Positions 29,285 to 39,157 are shown, counted from the stretch's first letter. The stretch: 64,000 nucleotides of DNA from Cohnella ginsengisoli (GCF_029525555.1 NZ_JAPDHZ010000003.1:806001-870000), one strand, 5' to 3'. Numbers and translations are program-made. Notes: a model not told the origin generated them from the sequence alone.

Positions 29285-29676
29285 GTGGACATGATTTTTT
29301 TTCCGGTTGAGCCTTTTTTGGGCGAAAGGGTGGCTGCTCCGGACATGGCAAAAAGGAATGTCCGCATCGACCATGGGTCGCGCAAGACATTCCTTCGAAA
29401 GGCATCTGCAAAAGTGCGCGATAGGCAAACCCAGTAACGTGTTGAGCCTTGTGCATCGCGCAAATCTGCATGCTACAAGTCAGCAAACAACTGTTTCCGG
29501 TGAGAATCGGCACTGCATCGTGCAGAATTGCAGGATAGCCTCGGTCGGTAGTCGCCGCACCTGCTGTATCGCGCACATTTGCAGGATACGTGCGCCGGGG
29601 CGAATGGAGCGTGCAAGCGGCTCTATTGCGCTAGCGGCTGGCTCCATATCGCGCGTCCCTGCTATTCGCGCCGCAA
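29285..29676. other. Gene-poor spacer with degenerate TGCAGGAT-type motifs
   Basis: No supported gene. The stretch holds several variants of one short motif: CGCGCAAATCTGCATGCT near 29456, CGTGCAGAATTGCAGGAT near 29518 and CGCGCACATTTGCAGGAT near 29572. An ACATTCCTT(C)-type inverted copy lies at 29353-29394, as AAGGAATGTCC and ACATTCCTT. Similar motifs recur at 45110-45265 and 58855-58900. Confidence 0.45.
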
Positions 29677-31308
29677 TTAAGAGCGTCGCGTATCCGTCGG
29701 CTGCGCCTTCAGCGAGAACGGCCGCGGCCCTTGGTACGGCCGCCCTGCCTGCTGCTGGCGCCCGCCGCCGGCCTGCGCCTGGCCCGCGCGCCCTTGCGAG
29801 GCTGCGCCTCCGCGACCGCCTTGGCCCGCCGGCGCTTGGCTCCGGCCGGCGCCGCTGCCCGGCCGGCTCTCGCCGCGCGGCGCGTCGGGCCGACCGCCGC
29901 GGCTCGCTTCCGGCCGCGCTCCGCGGCCGCTCTCCTGTCTGCCACCGGCTGCGCCTTGACGACCCGCTTCCTGTCTGCCGCCGGCTGCGCCTTGACGGCC
30001 CGCTTCCTGCCTGCCGCCGGCTGCGCCTTGGCGGCCCGCTTCCTGGCCGCCGCCGCGACCGGCCTCAGCCCGCCCGCCTTGGCCGGCGCCCTGACGGCCG
30101 CCGCCCTGACGGCCGCGCCCGCCCCCGCCGCGCTGCTGGTCGGCCTCGTCCTTCGGCTCGGCCGGCGCGGAGCCCAGCGGATACGGATGCCCCTTGATCT
30201 CGGGGATCTTTTTGCCGATGAGCTTCTGGATATCCCGCAGGTACGGGAGCTCTTCTTCCTCGCAGAGCGAGATGGCAGTGCCGCTCAGACCCGCGCGGCC
30301 AGTACGGCCGATGCGGTGCACGTACGTCTCCGGCTCGTTCGGCAGATTGAAGTTGATGACGTACGGCAGCTCGTCGATGTCGATGCCGCGCGCCGCGATA
30401 TCGGTCGCGACCAGGATGCGGGTCGTGCCGTTCTTGAAGCCCGCGAGCGCGTTCTGCCGGGCGTTCTGCGACTTGTTGCCATGGATGGCGGCGGACGAGA
30501 CGCCCGCCTTGGCCAGATGGCGGACGACGCGGTCGGCGCCGTGCTTGGTGCGGGTGAAGACGAGCGCAGAAGTGATTTTCTTGTCGCGAAGCAGATCCAG
30601 CAGCAAGGTCTGCTTGTTCGCCTTGTCCACCAGATAGACCGATTGCTCGATCCGCTCGGCCGTGGAGGACACCGGCGTCACTTCGACCTTGGCCGGGTTG
30701 AAGAGTATCGTCTGCACCATCTTGGTGATCTCGGTCGGCATCGTCGCGGAGAATAGCAGCGTCTGCCGCTTCTGCGGCACCTTCGCGATGATGCGCTTCA
30801 CGTCGTGCACGAAGCCCATGTCGAGCATCCGGTCGGCTTCGTCAAGCACGAGGATCTGAACGTGGGACAAATCGATAAATCCCTGGTTCATCAGGTCGAT
30901 CAGGCGGCCGGGCGTGGCGATGACAATATCCGCGCCGCGCGCGAGCGCCTCCTCTTGCGGCTTCTGGGACACGCCGCCGAAGATGACGATGCTGCGGATG
31001 TCGACATGCCGTCCGTATGCGCGCACGTTGTCGTAGATCTGGATCGCCAGTTCCCGGGTCGGCGTCAGCACGAGGGAACGGATCGGCCGGCGCTTGCCCG
31101 GCGGCTTCTGCTGATCGCTCAGCAGCTGGAGCATCGGCAGCGAGAACGCGGCCGTCTTGCCCGTGCCCGTCTGCGCGCAGCCGAACAGGTCCCTGCCCGC
31201 GAGCACGACGGGGATCGCTTGCTCCTGGATCGGCGTGGGCGTCGTATAATTTTCTTCGCTCAGCGCTTTAAGAATCGCCGGCTTGAGCTTAAGGTCGTTG
31301 AAGTTCAT
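29677..31308 (-). CDS. DEAD-box ATP-dependent RNA helicase with long RGG-like basic tail
   Basis: A 543-residue RhlE/CshA-type helicase that unwinds RNA duplexes in ribosome assembly, mRNA decay or cold growth. The full motif set is visible: Q motif [53 protein letters not shown] and HRIGRTGR. From about residue 375 the tail is almost only Gly, Arg, Gln and Ala ([14 protein letters not shown]). It includes three near-identical 12-residue repeats [12 protein letters not shown] and ends [20 protein letters not shown]. Such tails usually bind RNA non-specifically. Single gene on the minus strand with GGAGATT before the ATG. Confidence 0.93.
   Translation of the reverse strand: MNFNDLKLKPAILKALSEENYTTPTPIQEQAIPVVLAGRDLFGCAQTGTGKTAAFSLPMLQLLSDQQKPPGKRRPIRSLVLTPTRELAIQIYDNVRAYGRHVDIRSIVIFGGVSQKPQEEALARGADIVIATPGRLIDLMNQGFIDLSHVQILVLDEADRMLDMGFVHDVKRIIAKVPQKRQTLLFSATMPTEITKMVQTILFNPAKVEVTPVSSTAERIEQSVYLVDKANKQTLLLDLLRDKKITSALVFTRTKHGADRVVRHLAKAGVSSAAIHGNKSQNARQNALAGFKNGTTRILVATDIAARGIDIDELPYVINFNLPNEPETYVHRIGRTGRAGLSGTAISLCEEEELPYLRDIQKLIGKKIPEIKGHPYPLGSAPAEPKDEADQQRGGGGRGRQGGGRQGAGQGGRAEAGRGGGQEAGRQGAAGGRQEAGRQGAAGGRQEAGRQGAAGGRQESGRGARPEASRGGRPDAPRGESRPGSGAGRSQAPAGQGGRGGAASQGRAGQAQAGGGRQQQAGRPYQGPRPFSLKAQPTDTRRS
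29937..30055. repeat. 36-bp in-frame tandem repeat in the helicase tail
   Basis: Three copies of a 36-base unit (core CGGCTGCGCCTTGACGGCCC on the plus strand) encode [12 protein letters not shown] on the minus strand. The copies are nearly identical in DNA, so this segment of the tail is recently expanded or homogenised and could vary in length between strains. Confidence 0.8.
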
Positions 31309-31511
31309 GGAATCTCCTTTATGTTAAAGCGTATCGTACAATGGTCATGCCAAGCATTATACCCTACCTGAGACTGGGATTGAAAGGCGCAGGCGCCATA
31401 TCGCCGTCCAAAAATGCAAAAAAAGGCAATTTTCTAGGGCCCGCGAAGCGTTCGCCTTCCGATTCTGCTACTATTAAATAAACTGTACCCGTTTCAAGAG
31501 GGAGGCTACCC

Positions 31512-31886
31512 ATGGTGATAAACGATGCCCCGGGACATCCGAACGGCAGCTTTAAGGTCGTCACGCTGTGCGGGTCCACGCGGTTCAAGTCCGAGTTCGA
31601 ACGAATCAACGCCGAATTGACGCTTGCGGGCAACGTTGTCATCTCTGTCGGCGTTTTCGTTCATGCGGAAGGTCCCGAAATTTCCGAATCCCAGAAGCAA
31701 CTGCTGGACCTTATTCATTTGCAAAAAATCGACATGGCCGACGAGATCTTTGTCGTCAATCCGGGCGGTTATATCGGCGAGAGCACGAGAGGAGAGATTG
31801 AATACGCGACGCGAACGGGCGTCCCGGTCCGGTACCTCGTCCCGCCCCCTCCGAGCGCTCAAACCGAGGGGTGGCTCGTCCCATGA
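31512..31886 (+). CDS. Nucleoside 2-deoxyribosyltransferase-like / DUF4406-type protein
   Basis: A 124-residue protein. It has the Rossmann-like start VVTLCGSTRFKSEFERINAEL, a middle LLDLIHLQKIDMADEIFVV, and the conserved NPGGYIGESTRGEIEYA, where the Glu of GES and GEIEYA resembles nucleoside 2-deoxyribosyltransferase active sites. It could cleave or transfer the glycosidic bond of (deoxy)nucleotides; the substrate is not known. ATG 31512 follows GGGAGG. The stop overlaps the start of a DNA glycosylase (ATGA), so the two are translationally coupled, which hints at a role in nucleotide or DNA damage handling. Confidence 0.75.
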   Translation: MVINDAPGHPNGSFKVVTLCGSTRFKSEFERINAELTLAGNVVISVGVFVHAEGPEISESQKQLLDLIHLQKIDMADEIFVVNPGGYIGESTRGEIEYATRTGVPVRYLVPPPPSAQTEGWLVP

Positions 31887-32524
31887 CTTTGATCGTACAC
31901 GCCGAATCACCCGAGGGACTTTATCTGCGGCAATCGGATCCCGTGCTGGCGCGGCTAATCGAGCGCGTCGGGGAGATTCGTCTGTCGCCCAGCCGCACGC
32001 CCTACGAATCCCTCGTCGGCTCTATCGTCTCTCAGATGTTATCCGCCAAAGTCGCCGGCGTGATCAAACAGCGGTTGTCGACGTTAATAGGCGGGCCGCT
32101 CACGCCCGAGTCGCTGCTTGCGCACGACGAAGAGGCGCTGCGGGGCATCGGGCTCTCGTACGCCAAAATCCGTTCGATCCACGATCTCTCCCGGCGGACT
32201 TTGTCGGGCGCGTTGGACTACGAAGCGCTCGGCGTTCTGCCGGAAGCGGAAGCCGTCGCCATGCTGACGCAGGTGAAGGGGATCGGAAAATGGACGGCCG
32301 AGATGTTCCTGATCTTCTCGCTTGGCCGGCCGGACGTCCTCTCGCTCGGAGACGCCGGCTTGCAGCGCGCCGCCCAATGGCTTTACGAACGCATAAATCC
32401 CGAGGAGGCGCCCGGCTGCTTGGGGCGGTACGCGGATCGGTGGAGTCCTTACCGCAGCATCGCCTGCCTTTATTTATGGCGGGCCATCGACGACGGCTAT
32501 GTGGACGGGCGGTCGGAGCTGTAA
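31883..32524 (+). CDS. DNA-3-methyladenine glycosylase II-like (AlkA/HhH-GPD)
   Basis: This base-excision enzyme removes alkylated bases. The 213-residue protein has the HhH-GPD core: YESLVGSIVSQMLSAKVAGVI, the helix-hairpin-helix QVKGIGKWTAEMFLIFSLG and the catalytic Asp in LSLGDAGLQRA. ATG 31883 overlaps the stop of the upstream gene (ATGA); an in-frame GTG at 31871 is also possible. There is no Fe-S cluster motif. The length is typical of short bacterial AlkA proteins without the Ada fusion. Confidence 0.88.
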   Translation: MTLIVHAESPEGLYLRQSDPVLARLIERVGEIRLSPSRTPYESLVGSIVSQMLSAKVAGVIKQRLSTLIGGPLTPESLLAHDEEALRGIGLSYAKIRSIHDLSRRTLSGALDYEALGVLPEAEAVAMLTQVKGIGKWTAEMFLIFSLGRPDVLSLGDAGLQRAAQWLYERINPEEAPGCLGRYADRWSPYRSIACLYLWRAIDDGYVDGRSEL

Positions 32525-32556
32525 CAGCGTAGTCGGGAATTTCCCCTTTAATACGA

Positions 32557-32588
32557 AAGCAAGCGCAGGCGATCGCCTGCGCTTGCTT
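32557..32588. terminator. Perfect palindrome between convergent genes
   Basis: A 32-base perfect palindrome, AAGCAAGCGCAGGCGA and its complement. It lacks a strong T tract (GCTTCCCG on plus, GCTTTCG on minus) but sits where both the glycosylase and the SGNH hydrolase transcripts should end. Confidence 0.65.
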
Positions 32589-32626
32589 CCCGACCGGCCG
32601 TGCTGCGGCCGTCGTTAAGAACTCTA

Positions 32627-33232
32627 TTAAATCCGCTCCAGGAACGGAATCGCGATCGCGGCGATTCGGGCGTGTCCCCGTTCATTCGGATGCAAGCCGT
32701 CGTCCGTGAACAGCGGGAGCGTCAGCCGGTTCAGCCCGCTCTCCGCATACAAGTCCAGTACGGGAAGCGCATATTCGCGGCCGAGCGCGGAGACCGCTTC
32801 CGCATAGTCGCCGAGCCGATGTCCCGGCGCATTGGGCCGGACGATATCGTAGCCGTCCTTGTCGCGCTGCAGCGGCGTCCATAGGCTTAAGCGGCAGCCC
32901 GGATTCGCAGCCAGCAGGGATTCGATCAGCGTCCTGTAAGCGCCGACGAACGTGAGCGGGTCGTACCCGTCCCGGCTTCCGAGCGGCTTGTCGAGCCGGT
33001 AGTCGTTCGTTCCCGCGAAAACGGTGACGCAATCCAAGCCGGCATCGATCCCCGCCGCCATATTGACGGTGGCGCCTTCGTCGGTCGCGCCCCCGGCCGT
33101 CATCGGACAGCCGCCCCTGCCGTAGTTAAGCACCTCCGAGAAGCCCAGCGCAGCCCGCACGATCGGCTGGTAGCCGTTTGCCGCCGTAATGCTGTCCCCG
33201 AGCGTCCCCCAGCGTTTTCCTTGCCCCTTCAT
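32627..33232 (-). CDS. SGNH/GDSL-type hydrolase (esterase)
   Basis: A 201-residue hydrolase without a signal peptide. Block I is GTLGDSITAANG (nucleophile Ser), block II contains the Gly in NYGRGGC, block III is VFAGTNDYRL, and block V is FTDDGLHPNERGH with the catalytic Asp/His. Such enzymes often remove acetyl or other ester groups from sugars. It lies 34 bases after the FAD oxidoreductase gene on the same strand, so it may end the GH130 operon and act on esterified oligosaccharides taken up by that transporter (inference). Confidence 0.85.
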   Translation of the reverse strand: MKGQGKRWGTLGDSITAANGYQPIVRAALGFSEVLNYGRGGCPMTAGGATDEGATVNMAAGIDAGLDCVTVFAGTNDYRLDKPLGSRDGYDPLTFVGAYRTLIESLLAANPGCRLSLWTPLQRDKDGYDIVRPNAPGHRLGDYAEAVSALGREYALPVLDLYAESGLNRLTLPLFTDDGLHPNERGHARIAAIAIPFLERI

Positions 33233-33266
33233 CCCGCTGCACGCTCCAATCCGTATGACCGATTCT

Positions 33267-34652
33267 TTATTCCGCCGCCGAGGCCGCCGTTTGTTCGCCC
33301 AGCCACGCGCCCTGCTCCACGAGCAGGCGCCGAAGCTCGGGCAACCGCACCTCGCGCGAGCCCGTCCCGTTGCGCAAGGCCAGCGCCGCCGCCGTGCCCG
33401 AAGCCTGCCCCATGGCGAAGCAGTTTGGCATGACCCGCAGCGAGCCCTGCACCGCGCGGTCCGACGAGGCGGCGCGTCCCGGCACCCACAGATTGTCGAG
33501 GCCCACCGGCAGCAGCACGCGGTACGGCACGCCGTGCGATTGCCCCGGCTTCAGGTGCGTGAAGGTCATCTTGGCTTTGCTGTTCGCCAGATGAATGTCG
33601 ATGTAGTAAGCGTTGCGCGCGATGTCGTCCGGGAAAGAGCGGGCGTTCATGAAGTCGTCCGCCGTCAGGACGTAGTCGCCCTGGATGCGGCGCGTCTCAC
33701 GGATGCCGACCTGCTCGCCGCTCGCGACCAGGTGCGCCCGCTCGAAGCCCGGCACGTACGCCTGAAAAAACCGCAGCTGCCGCTCGACCAGCCGCCGTCC
33801 CTCGATCGCGCCGCGCGTCAGGTCCTCGGCCTTCGTGCCGTCGATGCCGAACACGTGGCCGAAGTTGACGCCGACGAGATAGTCGTTCACCCAGGCCAGG
33901 CCGGAGATCGACTTGCGTCCCTCGGGGAGCGCCCCCTCCACGATCGCCCGCTCGACCGTCGCGTGCAGCTGTCCGGAGTCTCCGGTCTCCTCCAGATAGC
34001 GGTTAAAGCGCGCGCGGTCCACGTTCGCCAGCAAATAACACATGGACCCGGGCTGCAGCTCGCCTTCATCCCCGCCCTTCTGGAACGGAACGCCGGCCAG
34101 CGCGGCGATATCCGCATCGCCCGTGGCGTCGATCACGTACCGCGCGCGGATCGCCGAGCGCCCCGTCTTGTTGACGACGACGATGCCTTCGATGCGCCGG
34201 CCGTCCGCCGACTTCAGCACGTCGTAGACGAAGGAGTGGAAAAGCGTGCGGACGCCGTGCTCCTCGAGCGCGTCGTCATATACGCGTTTGAGCGTCTCGG
34301 GGTCGATCGGGACCCAGTCGAGCGTGTCCTTGTACTCGCTGCGGTAGTCGGCGTTGCACGCCTGCTTCATCCGCTCCATCAGCGCCATGCCGATGCCGCG
34401 GACGATCGGCTTCTCCTTGTCCGTGAACGGACAGAAGGCCGGCACGAGCGACACCGTCCCCATGCCGCCGAGGTAGCCGCGCTGCTCGACGAGCAGCACG
34501 CTCGCGCCGTTCATGGCGGCGGCGATCGCCGCCCCGATGCCGGACGCGCCGCCGCCCACGACGACGACGTCGGCCTCGTGCGAGACGGGAACCGACTGTG
34601 CAGGCAGCGTCACGCTTTTCCCATGCGGTCCGACTCCTCTATCGATGCTCAT
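33267..34652 (-). CDS. FAD-dependent oxidoreductase
   Basis: A 461-residue flavoprotein. The N-terminal dinucleotide-binding motif is DVVVVGGGASGIGAAIAAAM. It also has EQRGYLGGMGT, ARYVIDATGDADIAALAG, and a C-terminal FAD-contact segment PNCFAMGQASGTAAALALRN, as in the FAD_oxidored family. The substrate is unknown. Members near glycoside genes are often assumed to oxidise or epimerise sugars. The frame stays open much further upstream, but ATG 34652 is the true start: it overlaps the GH130 stop (ATGA) and is preceded by GGGAGG and GGAG. Confidence 0.85.
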   Translation of the reverse strand: MSIDRGVGPHGKSVTLPAQSVPVSHEADVVVVGGGASGIGAAIAAAMNGASVLLVEQRGYLGGMGTVSLVPAFCPFTDKEKPIVRGIGMALMERMKQACNADYRSEYKDTLDWVPIDPETLKRVYDDALEEHGVRTLFHSFVYDVLKSADGRRIEGIVVVNKTGRSAIRARYVIDATGDADIAALAGVPFQKGGDEGELQPGSMCYLLANVDRARFNRYLEETGDSGQLHATVERAIVEGALPEGRKSISGLAWVNDYLVGVNFGHVFGIDGTKAEDLTRGAIEGRRLVERQLRFFQAYVPGFERAHLVASGEQVGIRETRRIQGDYVLTADDFMNARSFPDDIARNAYYIDIHLANSKAKMTFTHLKPGQSHGVPYRVLLPVGLDNLWVPGRAASSDRAVQGSLRVMPNCFAMGQASGTAAALALRNGTGSREVRLPELRRLLVEQGAWLGEQTAASAAE

Positions 34653-35674
34653 AATACTCCGGCACCTCCCGCTTCGCCTTCGAGGCAGAGCCGGATCAGA
34701 TCGTCCACGTCCGCCGTTGCCAGACACTCCACCGTATCGGCCGCGCCATAATAGATCTTCACTTCGCCGGATTCCTCCAGAATCATGCCGCCGGGGAAGA
34801 TGACGTCGTTGCGGAAGCCGCCGCCTGTCTCGTATGGCGCCTCCGGCGCGAGCAGCGGCGCGCGGGACATGCCGACGATCTTGCCGGGATCGTCCAGGTC
34901 GAGCAGCATGATGCCGGCCGAGTAGCGCTTCCTCCAGGCGGGCTCCCAGCCATTCTTGCCGCGCGCGGGATCGATGTCCACGGCATGGAACGTCGTCAGC
35001 CAGCCCTTGTCCGTCTTGACCGGCGGCGCACCGGGACCGATCTTGTCGTTGGCGAACGGGACGTGCTCGACGCCCATGACGAGACGGGAAGCGCCCCAAT
35101 AGCGCAGGTCCGGCGAATCGGACAGCCACATGTCGAAGCGGTCCAGGCCGCCCCGGCTGTATACCGGGAACGGACGCTCGAGCCGCACGTACTTGCCGCC
35201 GACCCGCTCGGGGAACAGCACCATGTTGCGGTTGTCCGGCACGGACAGGCTCAGAACGTCGAAGCGGCTGAAGTCGTCGGTGACCGCGATGCCGCCTCGC
35301 ACGCCGTGCTGCGTGTCGACCGCGAAGCACAGATGGCAGCGGCCGTCGATGACGGTGAGCCGCGGATCGTAGACGCGGGTGACCTCCTCGTCGTGCCAGC
35401 TCCAGCAAGGCGCAGGCTGAACCTCCCAAGTCACGCCGTCGTCGCTGTAGGCGAGCCCCAGATTCGTCGTGCTGTGCGGCTCGATCGTGCCGAGCGCGGC
35501 ATTGCCGTAGTCGTTGCGGAACACCATCACATATTTGCCTTCGTACTTGGTCACGCCTGCGTTGAACACCATCGCCGGCCCGTACGGCACGTCCTCCGGC
35601 TTCAGAATCGGATTCGCCGGGTGCCGGCGGACGAGCGTGCTGGACGCCAGCGCGCCGATCGTCGATACAGTCAT
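34649..35674 (-). CDS. GH130 glycoside phosphorylase (beta-mannoside type)
   Basis: GH130 enzymes split beta-linked mannosides with phosphate, releasing mannose 1-phosphate inside the cell. The 341-residue protein has the five-blade propeller signature motifs: RHPANPILKPEDVP, GPAMVFNAGVTKYEGKYVMV, TRVYDPRLTVIDG, RNMVLFPERVGGKYVRLERP, NDKIGPGAPPVKTDKGW and the C-terminal FPGGMILEESGEVKIYYGAA. The exact linkage cannot be read from sequence. ATG 35674 follows AGGAGGG. It lies 28 bases after a sugar permease and overlaps the oxidoreductase, so it is part of the transporter operon. Confidence 0.9.
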   Translation of the reverse strand: MTVSTIGALASSTLVRRHPANPILKPEDVPYGPAMVFNAGVTKYEGKYVMVFRNDYGNAALGTIEPHSTTNLGLAYSDDGVTWEVQPAPCWSWHDEEVTRVYDPRLTVIDGRCHLCFAVDTQHGVRGGIAVTDDFSRFDVLSLSVPDNRNMVLFPERVGGKYVRLERPFPVYSRGGLDRFDMWLSDSPDLRYWGASRLVMGVEHVPFANDKIGPGAPPVKTDKGWLTTFHAVDIDPARGKNGWEPAWRKRYSAGIMLLDLDDPGKIVGMSRAPLLAPEAPYETGGGFRNDVIFPGGMILEESGEVKIYYGAADTVECLATADVDDLIRLCLEGEAGGAGVL

Positions 35675-35702
35675 GGGTTTCCCTCCTAAACGATCTCTAT
35701 GT

Positions 35703-36617
35703 CTAGCCTTTGACGGAGCCGGCCGTCACCTGCATGAACGATTTGTTCGCCAGCATGTACACGATGAGCATAGGCAGGATGGACAGGCAGGCGCCCGCCA
35801 TCATCAGGTTGAGCTGCATGGCCGCCGAGGAGCCGTATCGGAGATTGGCAAGGCCGACGGTGAGCGTCTGCAGATGCGGATCGGTCAGCGTGAACACGAG
35901 TGGCAGGATGTATTCGTTCCACGCGTGGCGGAAGGCGAACAGGCCCGATACGCCGAGTCCCGGCGCGAGCAGCGGCAGGATGATCCGGTAGAAGGTGCGG
36001 ATGAAGCCGGAGCCGTCCAGCATCGCCGACTCGTCGAGCTCGCGCGGGATCGCCTTGAAGAACCCGAGCAGGATAAAAAAGGTGCTCGCGTGCGCGCTGA
36101 TGAGGATTAGAATGACGCCCCACAGCGAGGAATTCAGGTGCAGCTTAACCATCAGGTCGAACTGCGGCCGCAACACGACCGCCCCGACCGAGATGAACAT
36201 CGTCGACGCCTGAAGCCCGATGTACAGCGTCTTGCCGGGAAAGCTCCGGCGGTCGACGACGTAAGCGGCCGCGGCCGCGACAAGCAACGTGCCGATCGTC
36301 GCCGCGACGCTCATATAGACGCTGTTCCAGGTGAAGCGGGCGAAGTTGCTCTGGCGCCACGCCTCCGCGTAGTTTTGAAATTGCAAATCGCTCGGCAGGA
36401 TATGTCCGCCGCCCATCAGCTCCGAGTTGGTCATCAACGAGCCCGTCACCGTCATCAGGATCGGGAACAAGGTCAGGGCGGCGACGATCAGCAGAAATAG
36501 CCAGAGAACCGTCCGGCCCGCGACAGCCGCGAGCCGGGCGCCTGCCAGGCCGGAGGCGGCGCCGTCCCGGCGCTTGTGCGGGACCGGCTTGCCCATGGCA
36601 GCCGTTTGTTCATTCAT
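35703..36617 (-). CDS. Carbohydrate ABC transporter permease (MalG-like, CUT1)
   Basis: A 304-residue inner-membrane permease with six predicted helices, the first at TVLWLFLLIVAALTLFPIL. The ATPase-contact (EAA) loop is ELDESAMLDGSGFIRTFYRIILPLLAPG. It pairs with the MalF-like protein encoded 13 bases upstream. The ATP-hydrolysing subunit is not in the operon; Paenibacillaceae CUT1 importers often share one MsmX-type ATPase. AAGGAGG precedes ATG 36617. Confidence 0.92.
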   Translation of the reverse strand: MNEQTAAMGKPVPHKRRDGAASGLAGARLAAVAGRTVLWLFLLIVAALTLFPILMTVTGSLMTNSELMGGGHILPSDLQFQNYAEAWRQSNFARFTWNSVYMSVAATIGTLLVAAAAAYVVDRRSFPGKTLYIGLQASTMFISVGAVVLRPQFDLMVKLHLNSSLWGVILILISAHASTFFILLGFFKAIPRELDESAMLDGSGFIRTFYRIILPLLAPGLGVSGLFAFRHAWNEYILPLVFTLTDPHLQTLTVGLANLRYGSSAAMQLNLMMAGACLSILPMLIVYMLANKSFMQVTAGSVKG

Positions 36618-36630
36618 GCGAATCGCCTCC

Positions 36631-37530
36631 TTAGAACACCTTGTTCATTTTCCGGCTCATCGCGTAATACGCCGCCGTGATGATGCCGACGATGACGGCC
36701 GTCGTAAAGCCGACCGCGCTGCCGTAGCCGAACTGCTGGTCGACGACCGCGCCTGACGTAGCGACCGGGAACAGCAGCTTGTACAAATACAGATACATGA
36801 CCTCGGTCTTGCCGATCGGGCCGCCTTCCGTCATGACCATGATGCTCTCGTAGCCTTTGAGCGAAGCGATGATGGCCAGCATGATGATGATCTGCATGAC
36901 CGGCCCGAGCATCGGCACCGTGATGCGCCAGAAGCGCTGCGCGGGGCCCGCACCGTCGATCGACGCCGCCTCGTACAGGTCGTGCGGAATGCTCTGCAGT
37001 CCCGCCAGGAACAGCAGCATGTAGTTGCCGACCGCGCCCCACGCGGCCGCCAGAATGACGGTCAGCATCGCATGCTTCGGACCGAGCCATTCGAACGGAC
37101 TGCCGATGAGGTGATACTTCATGAGCAGCTGGTTGACCATGCCGTTGTACGAGTTGAAGATCAGGTAGAACACGACGGCGATAACCGCGGTGCTGATGAC
37201 CGTCGGCATAAAAAATACCGCGCGCAGGAAATGGCGCCCGCGAAGCCTGCCGTTCAGGATGACCGCCAGCAGCAGCGACAGCGGCACCGTGATGAGCAGC
37301 TTGCCGCCCGCGAATACGAACGTATTGCGCACCGATTCCCAGAATGCCGCATCGCGCAGCAGCCGCCTGAAGTTGTCCAGCCCGACGAACGTCTCCGCGC
37401 CGTAGCCGGGATAGTCGTAAAACATATAGCGCAACACCCAGATCAACGGATAAATGCCAAGCGCGACGGTCAGGATGACGCTGGGGAGCAGCAGCAGCGA
37501 GTTTTCTCTCAGACGGGTCCAGCGCGTCAT
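36631..37530 (-). CDS. Carbohydrate ABC transporter permease (MalF/UgpA-like, CUT1)
   Basis: A 299-residue permease with six helices, the first at SLLLLPSVILTVALGIYPLIW. The EAA loop is LYEAASIDGAGPAQRFWRITVPMLGP. ATG 37530 follows AAGGAG by 8 bases; an in-frame GTG at 37539 is the alternative. It lies between the binding-protein gene and the MalG-like permease gene and forms the heterodimeric channel with the latter. Confidence 0.92.
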   Translation of the reverse strand: MTRWTRLRENSLLLLPSVILTVALGIYPLIWVLRYMFYDYPGYGAETFVGLDNFRRLLRDAAFWESVRNTFVFAGGKLLITVPLSLLLAVILNGRLRGRHFLRAVFFMPTVISTAVIAVVFYLIFNSYNGMVNQLLMKYHLIGSPFEWLGPKHAMLTVILAAAWGAVGNYMLLFLAGLQSIPHDLYEAASIDGAGPAQRFWRITVPMLGPVMQIIIMLAIIASLKGYESIMVMTEGGPIGKTEVMYLYLYKLLFPVATSGAVVDQQFGYGSAVGFTTAVIVGIITAAYYAMSRKMNKVF

Positions 37531-37627
37531 GTCTTCCACTCCTTCCGGGGATAACGAAGGGCCTTCGCCGATCGCGCACGAAAGCCCCCGCTTCCTTCTC
37601 TATAGTTTTGCGATTACAGTTTAGAGA

Positions 37628-39053
37628 TTACGACCCCAGCTTCGACGGATCGAAGGACGGATTCGGCTGCGTCTTGACGTCGCCCTTCTCGACCGCTTTG
37701 GCCAAGGCGTCGTTGTAGCGCGTATTCAGATCCGTTACGATCTTGCTCACGTCGCCGCCGCTCAGCATGTATTTGAAGAACGCGTCGGCATAGTTCGCGC
37801 CTTCGGGCGTCACGCTCGGAGAGACCGGCCAGATCGAATCGTGCTCGCCCACCAGGAAGCCTTCCATGCCGGGGATGTCCGGGTTTTTGGCCTTCTCCGC
37901 GATGCTCGGGACGACCGAAATGCCGAAGCCCTGCTCGTGATAAGCGGTTAAGATATCGTCCTGATACATGTATTCCATGAACTTCCAGGCAGCGTCCTTA
38001 TGCTTCGACTTGTCGCTGATGCCGAGCCAGGTACCGGCGGAGACGATCTCCGACGTGCCGACCTGCTTGCCCTCGAGCGTCGGCGCGAGCGCGGCGCCCC
38101 AGTTGATCGTCGTCGGGAATTGATCCTTGTACACGCCGGGCTCCGTGGCGAACGAGAGGTACATGCCGATCTTGCCGGCCGCGAACTGGGCGCGCATCGG
38201 ATCGATGTCGAGCGTCTCCGCGCCGGGCAGCACGCTGCCGTCGTCCCACATTTGCTTGAAGTATTCGACGACCTGGCTGTAAGGCTTGAAGTCGAACTGC
38301 GCGGTTTTCAGGTCGTAGCCGAGACCCTGATAGCCGCTGAGCGACAAAATTTCGCGCATGGAACGGTCGAACGCGCTTTTCGGATTTTTGAAGTTGAGCG
38401 CAAAGCCGTAGGCGCCCTCGCTCTTGCCCGCAGCGGTGATCTTCTTGGCGTCGTCGACCATCTCCTGCAGCGATTGCGGCGGATTGGCGATGCCGGCCTT
38501 GTCGAACAGGTCTTTGTTGTAGACGAGACGGAGCGTCTGCCCCGAGTTCGGGAGGCTGTACAGCTTGCCGCCGAAAATGTTGACGCCGTCGAGCAGCAGC
38601 GAGGAGAACTTCGTCTTCATGTCGTCCGCGACGTATTCATCGATCGGCGCCAAATAGCCTTTTTTTGACGAACGTTTCCGTGTTGGCGCTCTTCAGACGA
38701 AGAACGTCTGGCGCCTTGTTGCTCGAGAAGGCGATGTCCACGCTCTGGTTGTAATTCTCGGAGAGCACGGTGAGCTCGACCTCGATGTTGTCCGAATTTT
38801 CGGCATTGAACTTCTCGATGAGCGACTTGATATACTCTTGGTCGTGACGGTCGTCGGTCCAGTACGTGATGACCGCCTTGTCGCCGGAAGCCGCCTTGGA
38901 AGGCGCGGCGGACGATGCGGCGGGCGACGATGAAGACGCGGACGAAGCCGGAGCGGAGGAACTTGCGCCACCGTTGTTCGAGGAATTGCCGCACGCTGCC
39001 GTGCCGATCGCGAGTACGGCCGTCAAGCCGAGACCCAGGCTCTTTTTCCACAT
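37628..39053 (-). CDS. Sugar-binding lipoprotein of the GH130 ABC transporter (frameshifted as sequenced)
   Basis: This is an extracellular solute-binding protein of family 1. Shortening the T7 run at 38660-38666 joins two frames into 474 residues. The N-terminus has a signal peptide with lipobox IGTAACGN and a Ser/Ala linker. Then follow AVITYWTDDRHDQEYIKSLI, APDVLRLKSANTETFVKKGYLAPID, and the hinge segments LVYNKDLFDKAGIANPP and MYLSFATEPGVYKDQF. The length is normal for sugar-binding lipoproteins. AAGGGG precedes ATG 39053. It has its own likely promoter behind the response-regulator gene. Confidence 0.9.
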
Positions 39054-39097
39054 GTGTAACTACCCCTTTTGAGATCGTATATTGTCGCTACGTGTTC

Positions 39098-39124
39098 ATT
39101 ATAGGCGCGGACCGGCTGCGGCAA
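39098..39124 (-). promoter_or_regulatory. Likely promoter of the GH130 transporter operon
   Basis: On the minus strand a perfect TATAAT (39103 to 39098) lies 15 bases behind TTGCCG (39124 to 39119). It is 45 bases upstream of the binding-protein start. The poor -35 and short spacer fit an activator-dependent promoter, as expected with the AraC-type regulator next door. Confidence 0.5.
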
Positions 39125-39157
39125 CGTACGGCGAGTCGACTGTCCAGGGCGACAATC

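Noticed and set aside
28975..29576. Minus-strand frames made of 17-residue repeats
   Set aside because: Any frame stays open through a 51-bp repeat; two competing frames exist and neither has start signals, so I list only the repeat.
34653..35429. Upstream extension of the FAD oxidoreductase frame
   Set aside because: It lies inside GH130 in another frame and is Arg/His-rich; the ATGA overlap at 34649-34652 marks the true start.
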